Part shown: positions 52,296-64,000 of the stretch, piece after piece
Position numbering within the stretch: the stretch's first letter is position 1
Layout of the letters: each line of letters starts with the position of its first letter
Origin: Skeletonema tropicum
Taxonomy: Eukaryota > Bacillariophyta > Thalassiosirophyceae > Thalassiosirales > Thalassiosiraceae
NCBI GenBank assembly: GCA_037178625.1
Contig: JAWZXG010000029.1
Coordinates: 182,650 to 246,649, forward strand
Length of the DNA stretch: 64,000 nucleotides
Direction of reading: 5' to 3'
The notes under the pieces: model-generated
What the model was told of the DNA's origin: nothing
Database searches by the model: none
Seen by the model: the letters and a program-made list of their open reading frames with translations, nothing else
Made by a program: the position numbers and the translations under genes

Positions 52296-55200
52296 TCAGC
52301 CCCCATCGTTTATCCCAATTCATGTATCCACGGCATTCAATAGAACCGCAACCACAGGGTATACGCTTTGCTGGGTCCATCTCTATTGGGAACTTGTAGT
52401 CCGTAGCATAGCTCTTCGCCTCGGGCGATATCTCTCTTCGCATATATAACAATTCGCTTGTTTTCATTGGCAGTGATTATCTGAGTGCAGCAATTTGGAC
52501 TGCAGCTGGCATTGATAAATCTAGCGACGTTGCCTAGTCTTGTTGCATCACACACTGTATAGGCGTCGATGCGGAACATGTAGTGTCAGGCACGTTAGCA
52601 GCTTCGTATTCCCTTTCGCGCTTGTCAGCGACTGCGTGTCCAATCAATTCTCCTCTATATTCTATGATGAGATCACTGCGTTAATGGGGTTCCTCCGCAA
52701 ACACGCCCCAGCCTTCAATGGTGCTTTTACCAAACCGAAGATTAGTGTTCTCTATCTCGTCCAGCTAATCGATCTACTTCAGCCGAAGCTGTACCAAGGC
52801 TTTTCACCATGCGACGTTGGTTAGCTCTTGCCGCCCTACCAGTCAAGAGCGTAGTGACTTCCTCCTTGGTTTTTGATTCAATCGATCGAGGAAGAGCATT
52901 TTCCCTCGTTTGCAGGATCACGCCGAGCACCAACAGAAGTAGCTTTTTTGTTTCGCAAGTACCAATAGTCACTCATGATGTCATCGAAAGGAATGGTTCT
53001 GCTGCAAGTAGGCTTAAACTTGACTGAATCTTCCTCATCCTCTAAATCCATATCGTTATCATGGGCACTCTTCTCCCTTTTCTTTCTCTTCCGCTTTGAC
53101 TTCTTCTTCCGTAGTGGTTTGCTTGCTTTATCCACCACCTCAGGATTTGCCTCAGTGTAAAGCCCACTATTCATAGAGCCAGTATTTGGAGCAAATGATG
53201 GTCTCAATGCAACTGAGCCAACATTGTTCGGAAGCGTGAAGTTGGCGGGATTGGATGACTCTATGATTGATGTTATCAAGCTCGAAATTGATTCATCGGT
53301 TGTATAATGGATTTTTCATTTTATCAAGAGGTGGCGAAGGCAATGTACCTTTTGTCATCTCAGTGATATTGAGTTTGCAAAGAACACAATCACACATATC
53401 TCCCGACAATGGCTTGTATGTACCATCCCTAGCATTGTATGAATGTGTGATACGAAAGTTTCGTTCTTCAATTTTCTGAGGGGCAGTTGCCCCATTTCTA
53501 GATGACGACTAGCACTCTTTCCTATCACAACAAGGTCTTCAACGGGAGCTTTGAAATATACCTCGCCATCATGATCGTCGAATAGTTCTAGGTGATCGAC
53601 GTGCACGCCTGACCTTCCAAATTTGGTCTGTTCTGGTGTCCACATGCGCCGAATAGTAACCGTCGCGAGGGAGCCGCATGCACTTGGATCATCATGCACT
53701 GTCATAGCGGTAACTTCTCCAACAAGTTGCGAAGCAACGTCACTCGAGTTGTTGTCATTTGTCGAGTTTACAGTGATAGCGCGTGCGGCAACCCATCTCC
53801 AATTTTTCTCCTGCTGTTGAGTCTTATCATTTCCGTCTCCAACAAACAAAACCTGCGTTTTGAGACCGTTGGCTTTTCTTTCCGACTTAGTAGGCTTCTT
53901 TCCATTTGGCTTGGCTATCACACGACTCCGCACGACCCACTGCTTCACAACATTACGATTTAGTTTCGCACCCTTCCTCTTCTCCATGACTGACGCCAAA
54001 AATGACTTTCACGACGACATTCGTTTCTCCTCTGATTTTATCTTCAATCTTTTTCAGCGCTAGCTTGGATGACGGCAAAGCATCGTCAGAAATGACCTGG
54101 AGAAACGGCAATGACTTGACTTTTTCTCGATCCACCAGAAGGCCAATGGCGATTCCCTCCTGAACTATGTTCATCATTACCAGAACCAAGTAGGGACACG
54201 ACGTTTCCTTCAATGCTGTTTTCTATAGAGTCGGACGCAAAATTTGTATTCTTCTTCAACCACTTCTCTACAAAAGATTTTGCGAATACACATTTGATGC
54301 GGGAACCAAGTAATGAAACTCCATCATGACGACCGGCAATAGGCTCTGACCAAGCTTCAAATAGCTTCGGTTTTTCCTTCCGATGATTGCTCATCCTGTG
54401 CAACTTGGATTACTCCAGGATTGCCACCTTCTGCAAGATTGCGAAACCGTACCGACACAACAGAACCTACTTTGACCCGAAAAGGATTAACATCTTTGTT
54501 TTTCTTTCTCGGTTTAGCAGGAGCAGCAGTATCCGATATCTGCTTGTGGAAACAGTGTGCTTTTCATTTCGTCTATTTTCCTCTTCTTCGTACCAATCGT
54601 ATGCGCTTTGTTCTCTTTCGCGACTAACTTGGAAATTGTTGGCTTTTTAGCGTCATTTATTGCATTCTTTCTTTCCGTCATCTTTTTGTTTGGCACTGAC
54701 ACACGTTCCACTCACACTTTCATTGTTGAGATAGCTATTCGGCACTGTTGAAAAACTCGGAATGTCATGTATTATCTTTTCAAACGGTCTCGCTTTTTGC
54801 AGTCGATATCGCTGTAGCTGAGCATCAGTTCGGCGTTGTGAAGATAATAAATTTGCCAATATTGAAGTTGATTGAGGTGCAACTACTTTGGCCTTTTCGA
54901 CTCTATTTGATTTGGGCTCAGGAGGCATACCTGCATTGCTATTTTCCGATGTATTTCGCAGCGGATTGATTGCTTTTTGAGCTGGCACTGTCTTTGAAAT
55001 TGTATTGCCCTTATTTGATTCGAATGATGCCGTCATTGTTCTTTGTGGAATTTGCTGTTGCTTATGCTTAGTTGGCCGGGATTCAATTCCCCTAATGCCA
55101 GTGGCATCATCATTTGTTTCATTTTTTCCCATCTTCATATGCACAACAACTCCTGGCCTTTTCAATTATCTTTCGTTTGGGCTCAGGAGGCTTTCCTTCA

Positions 55201-56568
55201 GTGGCAATGCTATTTGAAAGCGTATTTCGCAACGGATCGATTGCTTTTTGATCAGGATCGGTCTGTGGCATAGTATTGCCATTATTTGAGTCAATCGATG
55301 CCTTCATTGTCCTTTGAGGAACTTGCTGCTGCTGCTGCTGCTCCAGTTGACGGAGATTTTCCTTTGCTACTGCCAGTGACACATCATTTGAATCATTTTG
55401 TTTAGTCTTTGTGATTGTATTGTCATTATTTGAGTCAATTGATGCTGTCGTTGTCTTTTGTGGAACTTGCTGCTGCTGCCGCCGCTGCTCTATTGACTGA
55501 GATTCAACTTTGCTACTGCTCGTGACATCATCATTTGAATCATTTTCTTCCACATCAACAGCATCTAATTTTGATGGCAGATCAATTTCCATTGGCGTTG
55601 GCTCTGAAGTAGTATCGCACTTTACATTGTCACTTTTGACATTAGTATTTGTTTCATCTGTTTCTGGCTTTGCAACTAATCTATCGGCATCTTTTGCTGC
55701 TGTCATACTAGTCATAACTTCTTGTTGTTGTGTTACTCTTTCGCTCTGCTTCTCGGAATTGTTGGGAGGTATGGACGGGGAGTAATTTCTCTCCTGCCTT
55801 TCTCCAACAGATGCATCATGAGATATCGAGATGCTCGGTTGAATTTTTGTTGCATTTGTTTCATTAGTTCCTGTTTTTGCAGCTAACCTATCGTCATCTT
55901 TTGCTGGTGTTCCTATCCGGCAACAATTTTTTGTTGCGTTATTTCACTTTGCTTGAAGTCTCTGGAATTGTGAACCTTTGAGAGTAAGTCCCCCTGCCTT
56001 TCTCCAACAACAGAAGTATCATCGTGAGATATTGAGCTACTCCGGTTTAGACGGCGGTACAAACCGCTTACTGAAATCTGATTTTAGTTGTGAATGTTGT
56101 GTACTACGCGAAGAATGCTGTGGCGGCTGCTCTCGCTCTGTTTGTGGGACAAGAGGAGGCGGTTCAAATCTCTTCCCTAAACTACTGCTGCTGATTGTTC
56201 GGTCAACATCTGCAGGATGACGAATACCTGGATGCTTCTGATTCCATGCTTGTACGGGCAAAGAGGCCTTGTGCAATTCATTCCAAACCTACAAGGAATA
56301 GTTTGCCCTTCGATCGAAAGAAGAATCATCATGCCTGTACGGACAAACTGCATTTCGACACTTCAATCCAAACCGGCAAGGAATATCAGAGCGACGATCG
56401 TAGGAAGACGAAGACCAATTCGATCGCCTTGACTTGTAATCGGGAATCACGAGGATAGCGGTCATCGCTATCATAGGAGCTGGAGCGGTCCCTCTCACGA
56501 CGGTATCGATGATCATTGTAGCTCATGGTGGTTCTTTTGATCGGAGAAAATGGCGGTGAGGATATCAT
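52296..56568 (-). pseudogene. Second copy of the SET1-like gene, broken into about a dozen frames
   Basis: The ATG at 56568 and the stop equivalent at 52296-52298 match the left copy, but at least ten one- or two-base indels split the frame. Examples are a missing pair near the start (RYPRDSR instead of RYPRDPD), an extra A in GCAAACGAGG near 52915 and an extra G just before the stop. The CCCH and SET motifs are all present in pieces. The Gln tract near 55330 has the same CAG number as the left copy. This is the most damaged of the eight copies. Confidence 0.8.
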
Positions 56569-56949
56569 GATGACGATATTGGCCTCGGACTGAGGCAGTT
56601 ACCGACTGCCTTCATTGTCACCATCCTTCTCGAAGTGGACATTTCTCATCATTTTTCATAGCCGCATTGCATCTGCTAAGTACTGCTGTGCTTGCTACGA
56701 CGAAAATCAAAATCGAAAACAGACGATGGGATTCTCAATAGGGTTAGGCAAATTAATTCAAAATGTATATGATGCCATACTGGATGTTGCAATCTCATGC
56801 TTGCCTATTGAAAACAAATTTGATAATCATTTGCATACTACTTTCTGCGTCACAGCACTGAGGAGAGAGGAGAGCACAGCAGGCACAAGCACAAGCAGGC
56901 AAGCACAAGCACAGCAGCTTGCTTATTATTTCCCATCAACAATTTTACG
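56569..56949. promoter_or_regulatory. Divergent spacer, SET1-like / GST copies
   Basis: This is the mirror of 33098-33469. It has an additional GAGAGAGGA-type unit in the minisatellite near 56864-56876 and small indels near the GST start. Otherwise it is nearly identical. Confidence 0.5.
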
Positions 56950-57801
56950 ATGAGACCGCTACTACTCTCCTTATTTTTGTTACCTCAAGGTGGCCACAGC
57001 CTTTGTGTCTGCCAGCAGAGGCAGCACTGCTTCATCACCTACACAACTCGCTGGCGGCTACGATGCAACAATTGGTGCTGATCCAAAAACTCCAATTCAA
57101 TTCTTCACCTTGCCTGGGAATACTTGTCCATACGCTCAAAGAACACACATCACCCTGAACGAACTTGGGTTTGCCGTATGATGTGACGGAAGTTACTGGT
57201 ATGCCCAAGCCTGACTGGTATCTAAAAATAAATCCAAGAGGGAAAGTTCCTGCGCTTCGAGTGCCTACAGCTGACTACGCTGTGATTTACGAGTCTGCAA
57301 TTTGCAACGAATTCTTATGCGACCTTGCCACGTCCGAGGCAGCAAGAGCAAACACTGCTGCCAATGGATCCATTCGCGAGAGCGAAGATTCGGTTGCTGA
57401 ATGATCACTGCGATAATGTTTTCAGTAAGACACAATTCACATTTCTAATGAACAAAGATGAGTCAAAGGATGAAGAGCTTTGTAACGAAATGGAGGAAGC
57501 ACTTCAAATGTATGAAGATGCTCTGATAGAAAGCAAAGGACCATATTTGCTTGGAGATGACTTTAGTCTAGCTGATCTTCATTTGATACCCTTCATTCAG
57601 CGTCTGACGATTACAATGAAACACTGGAAGGATTACGAGCTACCATCTGAAAAGTTTCCAAAGTTTCTGGGATGGATACAATCTTGCTTGGAAAGAGACT
57701 CAGTGAAGGAGTCTTCCATGACACGAGAGAAAACAATTGAGATCTATAGCCGATTCGTAGATGCAGATTATAAATTTGGTGGCCTCAATAAAAATAAATA
57801 A
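56950..57801 (+). pseudogene. Second copy of the glutathione S-transferase-like gene, frameshifted
   Basis: The ATG at 56950 and stop at 57801 match the left copy. The T-run near 56977 is changed (ATTTTTGTTACC for ATTTTGCTACC), an extra T lies near 57170 just after the CPYA active-site segment, and an extra C lies near 57334. The last 140 codons are open and identical in sequence to the left copy. Confidence 0.8.
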
Positions 57802-57876
57802 ATGTTTAGGTGTGGAAGTGAAAGAACCTATGTGACCTGTGAAGACTAAATAAAGACGCTTCTATCGGATCTACAT

Positions 57877-60800
57877 CTAGTCAGCCTTTGTGTCAGTACT
57901 TGCAAATAAGACTGCATTCTCAAGAGAGTCCTTTAGCTCTAGCGAAGGAGCCAACAAAGTTATCTTCTGTTGACCTTGCTGGCCTCTGCCAAAAATACAC
58001 ACCACAGATGGGATCTCCTCCTTCGTGAGCTCCCGAAGGTCAAGAGGAGATAAACCAGCAAGGCCCGAGTGTCCAGCGAAGAAGATTTGACCCAATGGAG
58101 ACTCTCCTGTGTCAAAATGTTTCTCTGATCTCCACCATATGAAACGATGTCCCTCAATCAGAGCAAAAATGCCCTTCCAATTCCAGCTGCTTCTTGCTAA
58201 TGACTGTTGAGTGACATTGGCATCTGCTTTCTTCTCTTTCATCTCCAAAGAACCATGCCATCTTGCCTTCCATAGCTTCTCTACTCGCGTTTGACGCTTT
58301 GCCATCGCATACTTCTCACGTTCTCTCTCTCCTACGCGACGCGCCTCCCAAAAGTATGTCCTCCTGAGATCTTCGTCAGTTGGAAGGGATAGAAACATAT
58401 TTTCAAATACATTCCCACCTGCATTAGAAGCATCTGACTTCTTGTCCTCCGAAGACACTTCTGTCTTCTTCTTCTGTTTCTGATATATGTATTTGTCATA
58501 GTAAGTCGCGCCGAACTGACCTAGCCCACCAACCAGAATAACAATACGAGTAGGAATCAATGCCAATACCGTCCAAAGAACGGTCAAACAAAGCAAAATC
58601 AAAACTGTGATTCGTGGATTGGAAAAAATTGAATGCATTCCTTGTCTTTTCAATCATGTCCACAACAAAGCAAATTTGGTTTTTTGAAGTGTGCCTCCGA
58701 GAGTTCTTACGGTATTCAGTGTACTTAGAGATGATCCAATCACCCCCACACCATTCCCTTGTGACAATGAAGCTGTACGAACTAATTCTTCGCAAATTAC
58801 CTTCGAGGATTCCACGTCGGAAGACGAATCACCAACATTTGGAGAAAATTTTGCCTTTAGATAAATTTCTGGCAAATCAATCTGATGCAGTTCCTCGTCT
58901 TCGTCGCCTATCTTCGCAAGTACTTTTTCTGTTGCTCCTGCTTCTTCCGCGGTCTCGTCAGCCGAGTCACCCGGGACAAAGTCTGTCGTACCCACATCAA
59001 GCAAGCGGAACCAACCTCTACTGCTCTTCTACTTCCGGCCAATTTTGCAAGTGGCACAACCACTTCGCCCAACACATTGTCAAATAGCGTTCCGAGAACA
59101 TCACTGAACCGAACTTGTATCACAATGGCACCGTAGGATGATTCCCATGGCATCAGTTGAACATCGCTTCTTTGTCCGACGTCAGCATCTCCTACAATAG
59201 TAACTTCGCCGTCTTCGGTGAGTGGTTGCAATACTGGATACACAACCTTCAACGACTTCTCATCAATGTCTTGTGATAGATGTCTCCCCAGTGTTTGATC
59301 ATCTGGTAACAAATAACGAACACGCATAAGCTCAGCACTATCTTGAAAATTCGTCCACACGGGACTTGACGTAATTCCTGGGCTGATAGTGCTTCCAATT
59401 TGATGACTGCAGGTGCTTGATGCATCAATCTTTGCCAAAGAAGCTTTCGATGTTCATCTGCATACCTCACAGGATCATACGATATTGTCGCATAAAAGCT
59501 TCCAGGCAATCCCAACTCTCTAGTTTTGAGGTGCTTGCCACGAAGCTCGCCAACTTCTAAAATTCCAATCGGTCTGTGTATCGAATGATTCTTCTCGATT
59601 TTCTTTTCAGATTTCGATGAGGGCATCCTTCTCCTTCGAGATGAATCGATCTTTGAATCGACCGGTGACCCTCAGGTATGCAAGGTAGACCATATAAAGA
59701 ACAAGTACTCCAATAGGAATTGTTCCGAGGTATTCCATGTTGAACGTCAGCGTGAATACCACGAAGATAATCTGGCGGAAGGCAGGCAAATCAGTGAATA
59801 TTTCATATCCAATAGACAATTAACAGGCAGAGGCACAATACATGTAGACTTACCATTGCTGTACCAGTGAGCTTGTCGTTCTCCCAACCAACTAAATACA
59901 TGTACGCAGAAGCTAGTTTTTTTGGATATCTTCAACGAGCGCACTGATTCTAGCTATATGCAGCTGAATGAGTGCAACATCGAACTCTTCCTCGGCTTTT
60001 GGAGGACACCTCCGCGGCTCAAGCGAGTTGAATAGTTTTCGATCTTCTTGTAAATGTAGGTCGAGGTCGATCCAACCTGATATCTCACCTGCATGCGTAG
60101 ATGAATTCGCTGGATCGGTCAGTTTGGCGGAGTTGTAAAAATTTAACCCGAATCCATCTTTTACACCCTTACGCAACTCTAATCTCAACCGACGAGGCTC
60201 TGCGTAATCTCGGAAACCTGGAAAGAAAGATAGAAGCAGGCGATCCGTACTAGAGAGCAAGTCGTCACGCTGCGATTGCAGTAAGCCCTGGGCCGACAAT
60301 AAGCATGACCCTACCGGACGATCAGTGTTGGCATCTACGACTTCAACTTTATACTCCATTCCATAATGAGGCACGTCAAATACCATATCATCCGAGTCAA
60401 AGACTGGTTTGGAAGCTTGTAGTACAGTCTTGGTGCGTTTAGAATCTTTACTCCCCATCCAGGATACTCGAACGTAGTGGTCTCCACTGCGAAGATTTGA
60501 TGAGTCCAAATCAAAGACGCTACTTGGTTCTGTCTCTGAAGGGTAGGTCTTGTCGAACAAACATGCTTTCAGCACACGTATATTCAAAGTTCCAATCCCT
60601 TTTATGTCTCTTGGCGAATCTTCTCCACTCCTGGCTCCAACCAAATTTGTTGTGTCAGCTGGGCCGCTTACATCTACCGGTTTGTCACGTTCACCTTGAG
60701 GAGCTAATGTTGTCATTATTTGACTAAGTGACATTTGATATTTTTGAGCCTTCTTCACAGCTATGGCCGAAAGTTCGGAACCGCATGGAATTCGTACGTC

Positions 60801-63134
60801 TACTTGAAGCTGACAGTCTCGACAGCAATAGATGTGACACGCCTCACATTCAAAACTGCCTTGTAACCAGCCTGTTGTGATGACTTTAGAACACACAGCA
60901 CACCAGGCGGGTGCCCAAAATGACCTCACACGCAACAAATGTGGTTTTGTCGAGGCTACATTGCGAGATGTAATCCCTGACATTAACGATGTGCTCTCGT
61001 CATCTACCGAAGAGTATATTGAATCAGGCATGTGATGCATACTTGAGAGCCGAGGACTCGGGCGAATTTCAAAGTCTCTCGGTATTGATCCCAGCGTATC
61101 TTCTTCTGAAATCGCAGCTTCGACAGCATCCTCCATCTTTGACTCAAAACATGTCTCCAACAGAATGAATGGTAATGTATCCAAATCAGCCCCCTCTTCG
61201 ACTTCATTTACTCCAAAAATCGTACTCGCTGGGTACCAACCTCGAGCCCAGACCCCAGGAGATTGCATCAATCCGTGGCAAGGAAGAGAAATGGAGCATA
61301 TGAACTTTTCGAATACTCCACCAAGCTTTGCTACCGATAACTCCAATGAAACAGTTGGAACAGGTGTATCCTCGTTGTTATAAGCATGTACCATATGATA
61401 TGTACATGGATCATTTGCTTCATTTGCTGATGTAGTAGGCGACCCTCCTTCATCTTCAACAACATCATCTTCTTCTTTCTTGTCGACAGGCTTATCCCAC
61501 CTCGAACATATCCCTGCTCCCGTTGGTCCACGTTTTGCTACTCGAGGAGGTATTCGAATGCGTCCCTTCCAAGGAGGTAATGATAATGTAGCATGTATTG
61601 TTGCGCGTTCATCACACGGGAGACGTTGTGCACGTAACAAGCGAACATGAACAATTCCATAACAGTTCAATGAAGGATCCCATTCACGATCATGTTGTAT
61701 TATTGGAGATGACGGAATGGAATTGCAAAATCTGCATAATCTCTTTCAAATGTACTCTCGTTGTCCAGTTCTTCTTCATCGTCTTCTTCTTGGTCATCAT
61801 TTGAAAGCTGACTGGTTTTCGCTTATGTGAGAATGAAACGAGTCTTCTGATGAAGAGACATCATCGTCTTCATCCACCTGAAGTCTATCATCATTGTATT
61901 CTTTCATTCTGTCAACATCTGGCTCCGCCTGTTTTTGATGATGATGAGAACCACCCTCCCAAATGCCAATCCTCTTCTGCTTCCATTTCTCTTCTTTCGA
62001 CATTGGCAATTTTGTCACTACTAACCTTGTTTTGTTCAGTTTGAATCTTCACAGACTCTGTTTCTGAAACAATTTTATTGTCCATATCTTCTGTATTATC
62101 AATTAATTGCACTTCTTCTTGCAATATGTGCTCCACAGGAGGAGACAAACGCGGTGGCAGTACCAAGGAAACATCATCCGCAGATGTAGGATGAACTGGA
62201 GTTGTTTCTATTTCTGACGATATCATTGTATTATCGAGAGAGTCATTATGACTCGGCATCAAAATAGGCTGACTAATCCGATGATGATCTGAAATCACAT
62301 CATGATTACTTTCATCTTTCTCGATACCAAACGATTCAATAGTTTGCACTATGGGCGGAGGTGGGAATGATGGAGCAGGAGGGACTGGGCGGAGGAGATA
62401 TGGATGGAGTTCGAACTCTTCTTCGAATGACACCAGGAGCTGCTCTTGGTCCTACTCGCGGTGTTAGCCGTGATGTAGTGGTTGGATTTGTTTGTATTCT
62501 TCTTGGAGAAGATGGTACGTTGCATTTAGGTGGTGGCGGTGGCGGTGCTTGCTTTTGTTGAGGCTGGTGTTTGGATGCCGAAGACTGAAGTAACGACAGA
62601 GGAGGAGGCGGTGGCGGTTTTGTAGAAGTTTTTGCTTCATTTCTTTGTCTATCGACGCCTCTATGTGATGCTATCAATGTCTCTTTTGCCTCATCAGCCG
62701 ATTGTTGCATGTCAATAGAAGCATTTCGTTTTATTATCGCTTCAGAAGAGTCTTTTGCAGCTGTAGACAATTTGTTCTCAAGTCTGTTATTGCCGACATA
62801 GTTCGCTGATGGATACGGCGACTCATCTAAAACGAGATATTCACCCACCGCTGCCGCCATTGGAGTAGCTGGGCAGGTATAATCTTCATGAATGACCACT
62901 GGGCTTCTTTTTAGAGAACTGACACTGTTGCTTTTCGCTCTGCCGACAGTTGGAGAGCTTCGGCCACCAACATCATCATCTTGATTACTACGATCTGCCC
63001 GATTTCTCTTTTGCTTTTTTTTGCTCACCGTTTTCACCACCCTCCGTCTGCGGTGGTGGTAGCGGCGGTCCGAGGACCCAGTCTAGCGCATCGTCTACTT
63101 TATTGAGCCATTGCATGGCGGCCCGTTCATTCAT
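57877..63134 (-). pseudogene. Second copy of the multi-C2 membrane protein, frameshifts clustered at both ends
   Basis: The ATG equivalent is at 63134 and the stop at 57877-57879. The intron is kept (about 59772-59853, 82 bp, GT-AG). A 585-codon stretch (59913-61670), including the first C2, the C1 finger and the second C2, is uninterrupted. Single-base indels cluster at 58620-59640 and 61690-63040. The uneven spread argues for locally poor sequence quality rather than uniform decay. Two extra T in a T-run near 59925 shift the frame just before the intron. Confidence 0.8.
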
Positions 63135-63673
63135 TGACTAACTCCACTCACGAACACAACGCTGCCATAGATAGCGTTCAAACTTGTGATTTTTTTGAAA
63201 TCGATTCGAATTCCGAATCTGTCAAAGGAGAATGCCAATGGCAGTGGTAACCCCTATGTGAGAGTGAATCAATAGTATGATGGGTTTGTTATTTCCTTTC
63301 TAGTCATCAATTAGATGAAAATAATTGTGGCTTGTGGGAGTATTCATAAAATGCACTACTCTCACTCGTGATTTGAAGAGTGTTCACCCCGAGACTTATG
63401 TATGTAGGTACACTCCTAAGTATTCTCAGCCGCGACAGCGCGCAGAGCGCAGCGGAGCCAGGTTGCTTGCTCTAGATGGAACGTCTGGTAGATAAGTACA
63501 GATACAGGCTGGTGCTCGCTCTAGCCTGGCTGCTGGCTGGTGGGCTGTGAACTGTGAATAATACTATCATCTGACTATCGTACAAAGTAGCGCCAGTAGG
63601 CCGGCGTTGCTGCAATGGAAGAGCAAGAGATGCATAGCTAGAAGAGCCATCCTCTCGTCGTGGATATCTCATA
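63135..63673. promoter_or_regulatory. Divergent spacer, C2-domain / CmcJ-like copies
   Basis: This is a near-identical mirror of 26375-26924 with the same GC-rich self-complementary patch (about 63430-63545). Nothing further is recognised. Confidence 0.45.
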
Positions 63674-64000
63674 ATGTCTCTGGCAACTCTTTTTATCCAC
63701 CGCGCTCATTCTTTTAGTCATCAACCGAAGTTACAGCTTCATCTATGGTAGCATTTCAACAACGTATATGCTGCGGCGCCATGCAATTACTGATATGCAG
63801 GCAACGCAATGTTTTCGATGAGAGTAGTAGAGTTGCGGTGTATACAAAAGCAAACATTGACTATTCTGCCGCCAACGAGTACATTCTTGCTCACTACAAT
63901 GTATCACAATACTTTCCACACAATAATTGCATCGAGACAATTCACAATGGGAGAACACTGCAAGAGTCGTATCACAACGAACGAGACATGCATAAAAGAA
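63674..64000 (+). pseudogene. Second copy of the CmcJ-like oxygenase, 5' part only, frameshifted
   Basis: The ATG at 63674 matches the left copy's start at 26374. An extra T in a T-run near 63690 and another near 63813 shift the frame. The copy is cut by the window end at about residue 105 and does not reach the metal-binding motifs. An extra A near 63991 is the last visible difference. Confidence 0.75.

Larger units (their letters stand above)
44868..64000. repeat. Right arm of the giant inverted repeat (all gene copies frameshifted)
   Basis: This is the reverse complement of the left arm over its whole length and still matches at the window end. All eight gene copies are broken, mostly by single-base insertions or deletions in short homopolymers. 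The arm also contains a 215-bp MITE, short local duplications and replaced patches in spacers, and some synonymous changes, for example ATT to ATA at 46882 and ACC to ACG at 47035 in the transporter copy. Mixed error-like and allele-like differences suggest a second haplotype with a poor consensus. Confidence 0.92.

Noticed and set aside
44868..64000. Simple fold-back of a single DNA molecule as the whole explanation of the right arm
   Set aside because: The MITE with target duplication, multi-base spacer differences and synonymous changes cannot come from copying the left arm's own complement. A fold-back junction joining two haplotypes remains possible.
1..64000. Bacterial-style features (operons, Shine-Dalgarno sites, CRISPR arrays, rho-independent terminators) and tRNA/rRNA genes
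   Set aside because: Genes are eukaryotic, intron-bearing and mostly alternate in strand; no direct-repeat/spacer array, and no tRNA B-box context or rRNA-like sequence was recognised by eye.

Overview
This is nuclear DNA of a eukaryote, most likely a diatom (a centric, Thalassiosirales-like species is my guess). The evidence is as follows. Genes are compact, on both strands, with few short GT-AG introns; I place four, of 83 to 100 bp. At least two proteins carry a signal peptide followed by an ASAFAP-like cleavage site (AAA|WSSF and ATA|FVSAS), the bipartite plastid address of red-lineage secondary algae. The gene set is eukaryotic: gamma-tubulin complex protein, Rab geranylgeranyltransferase, SET1-type methyltransferase and a PRP5-like RNA helicase. 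The species call is inference.

Unique part (1 to about 26050). In order: the 3' part of a GCP3-like gene; ATP phosphoribosyltransferase (HisG); a plastid-targeted UPF1/SMUBP2-like SF1 helicase with three exons; a nitroreductase-family protein; a small glycine-rich membrane protein; a large disordered protein with a degenerate RelA/SpoT-like domain; divergently from it, a 1793-residue protein with eight 48-residue tandem repeats and a PH-like C-terminus; a 1.65 kb non-autonomous element with terminal inverted repeats; homocysteine S-methyltransferase; and a PRP5/DDX46-like helicase with DECD in motif II.

Giant palindrome (about 26052 to the window end, axis between 44867 and 44868). The left arm holds eight genes with intact frames: a CmcJ/GA4-desaturase-like oxygenase, a C2-C1-C2-TM-C2-TM-PH membrane protein, a plastid-type glutathione S-transferase, a SET1-like methyltransferase with two CCCH fingers, a DUF1990 protein, RabGGTase alpha, a 2OG-Fe(II) dioxygenase and a DMT-type transporter. 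The right arm repeats all eight in mirror order. All eight mirror copies are broken, mostly by single-base indels.

The right arm also carries differences that are not simple errors: a 215-bp MITE with an 8-bp target duplication whose empty site is preserved in the left arm, local tandem duplications, replaced promoter patches and synonymous substitutions. My reading is that the arms are two haplotypes or two diverged copies of one locus joined head to head, with the right arm poorly polished. Whether the join is real or an assembly fold-back is the main open question.

No rRNA, tRNA, CRISPR, telomere repeat or viral gene was recognised. The genes do not form one pathway. Several convergent pairs are almost touching (9, 19, 75, 92, 129 and 147 bp between stops), and divergent pairs share spacers of about 330 to 550 bp.
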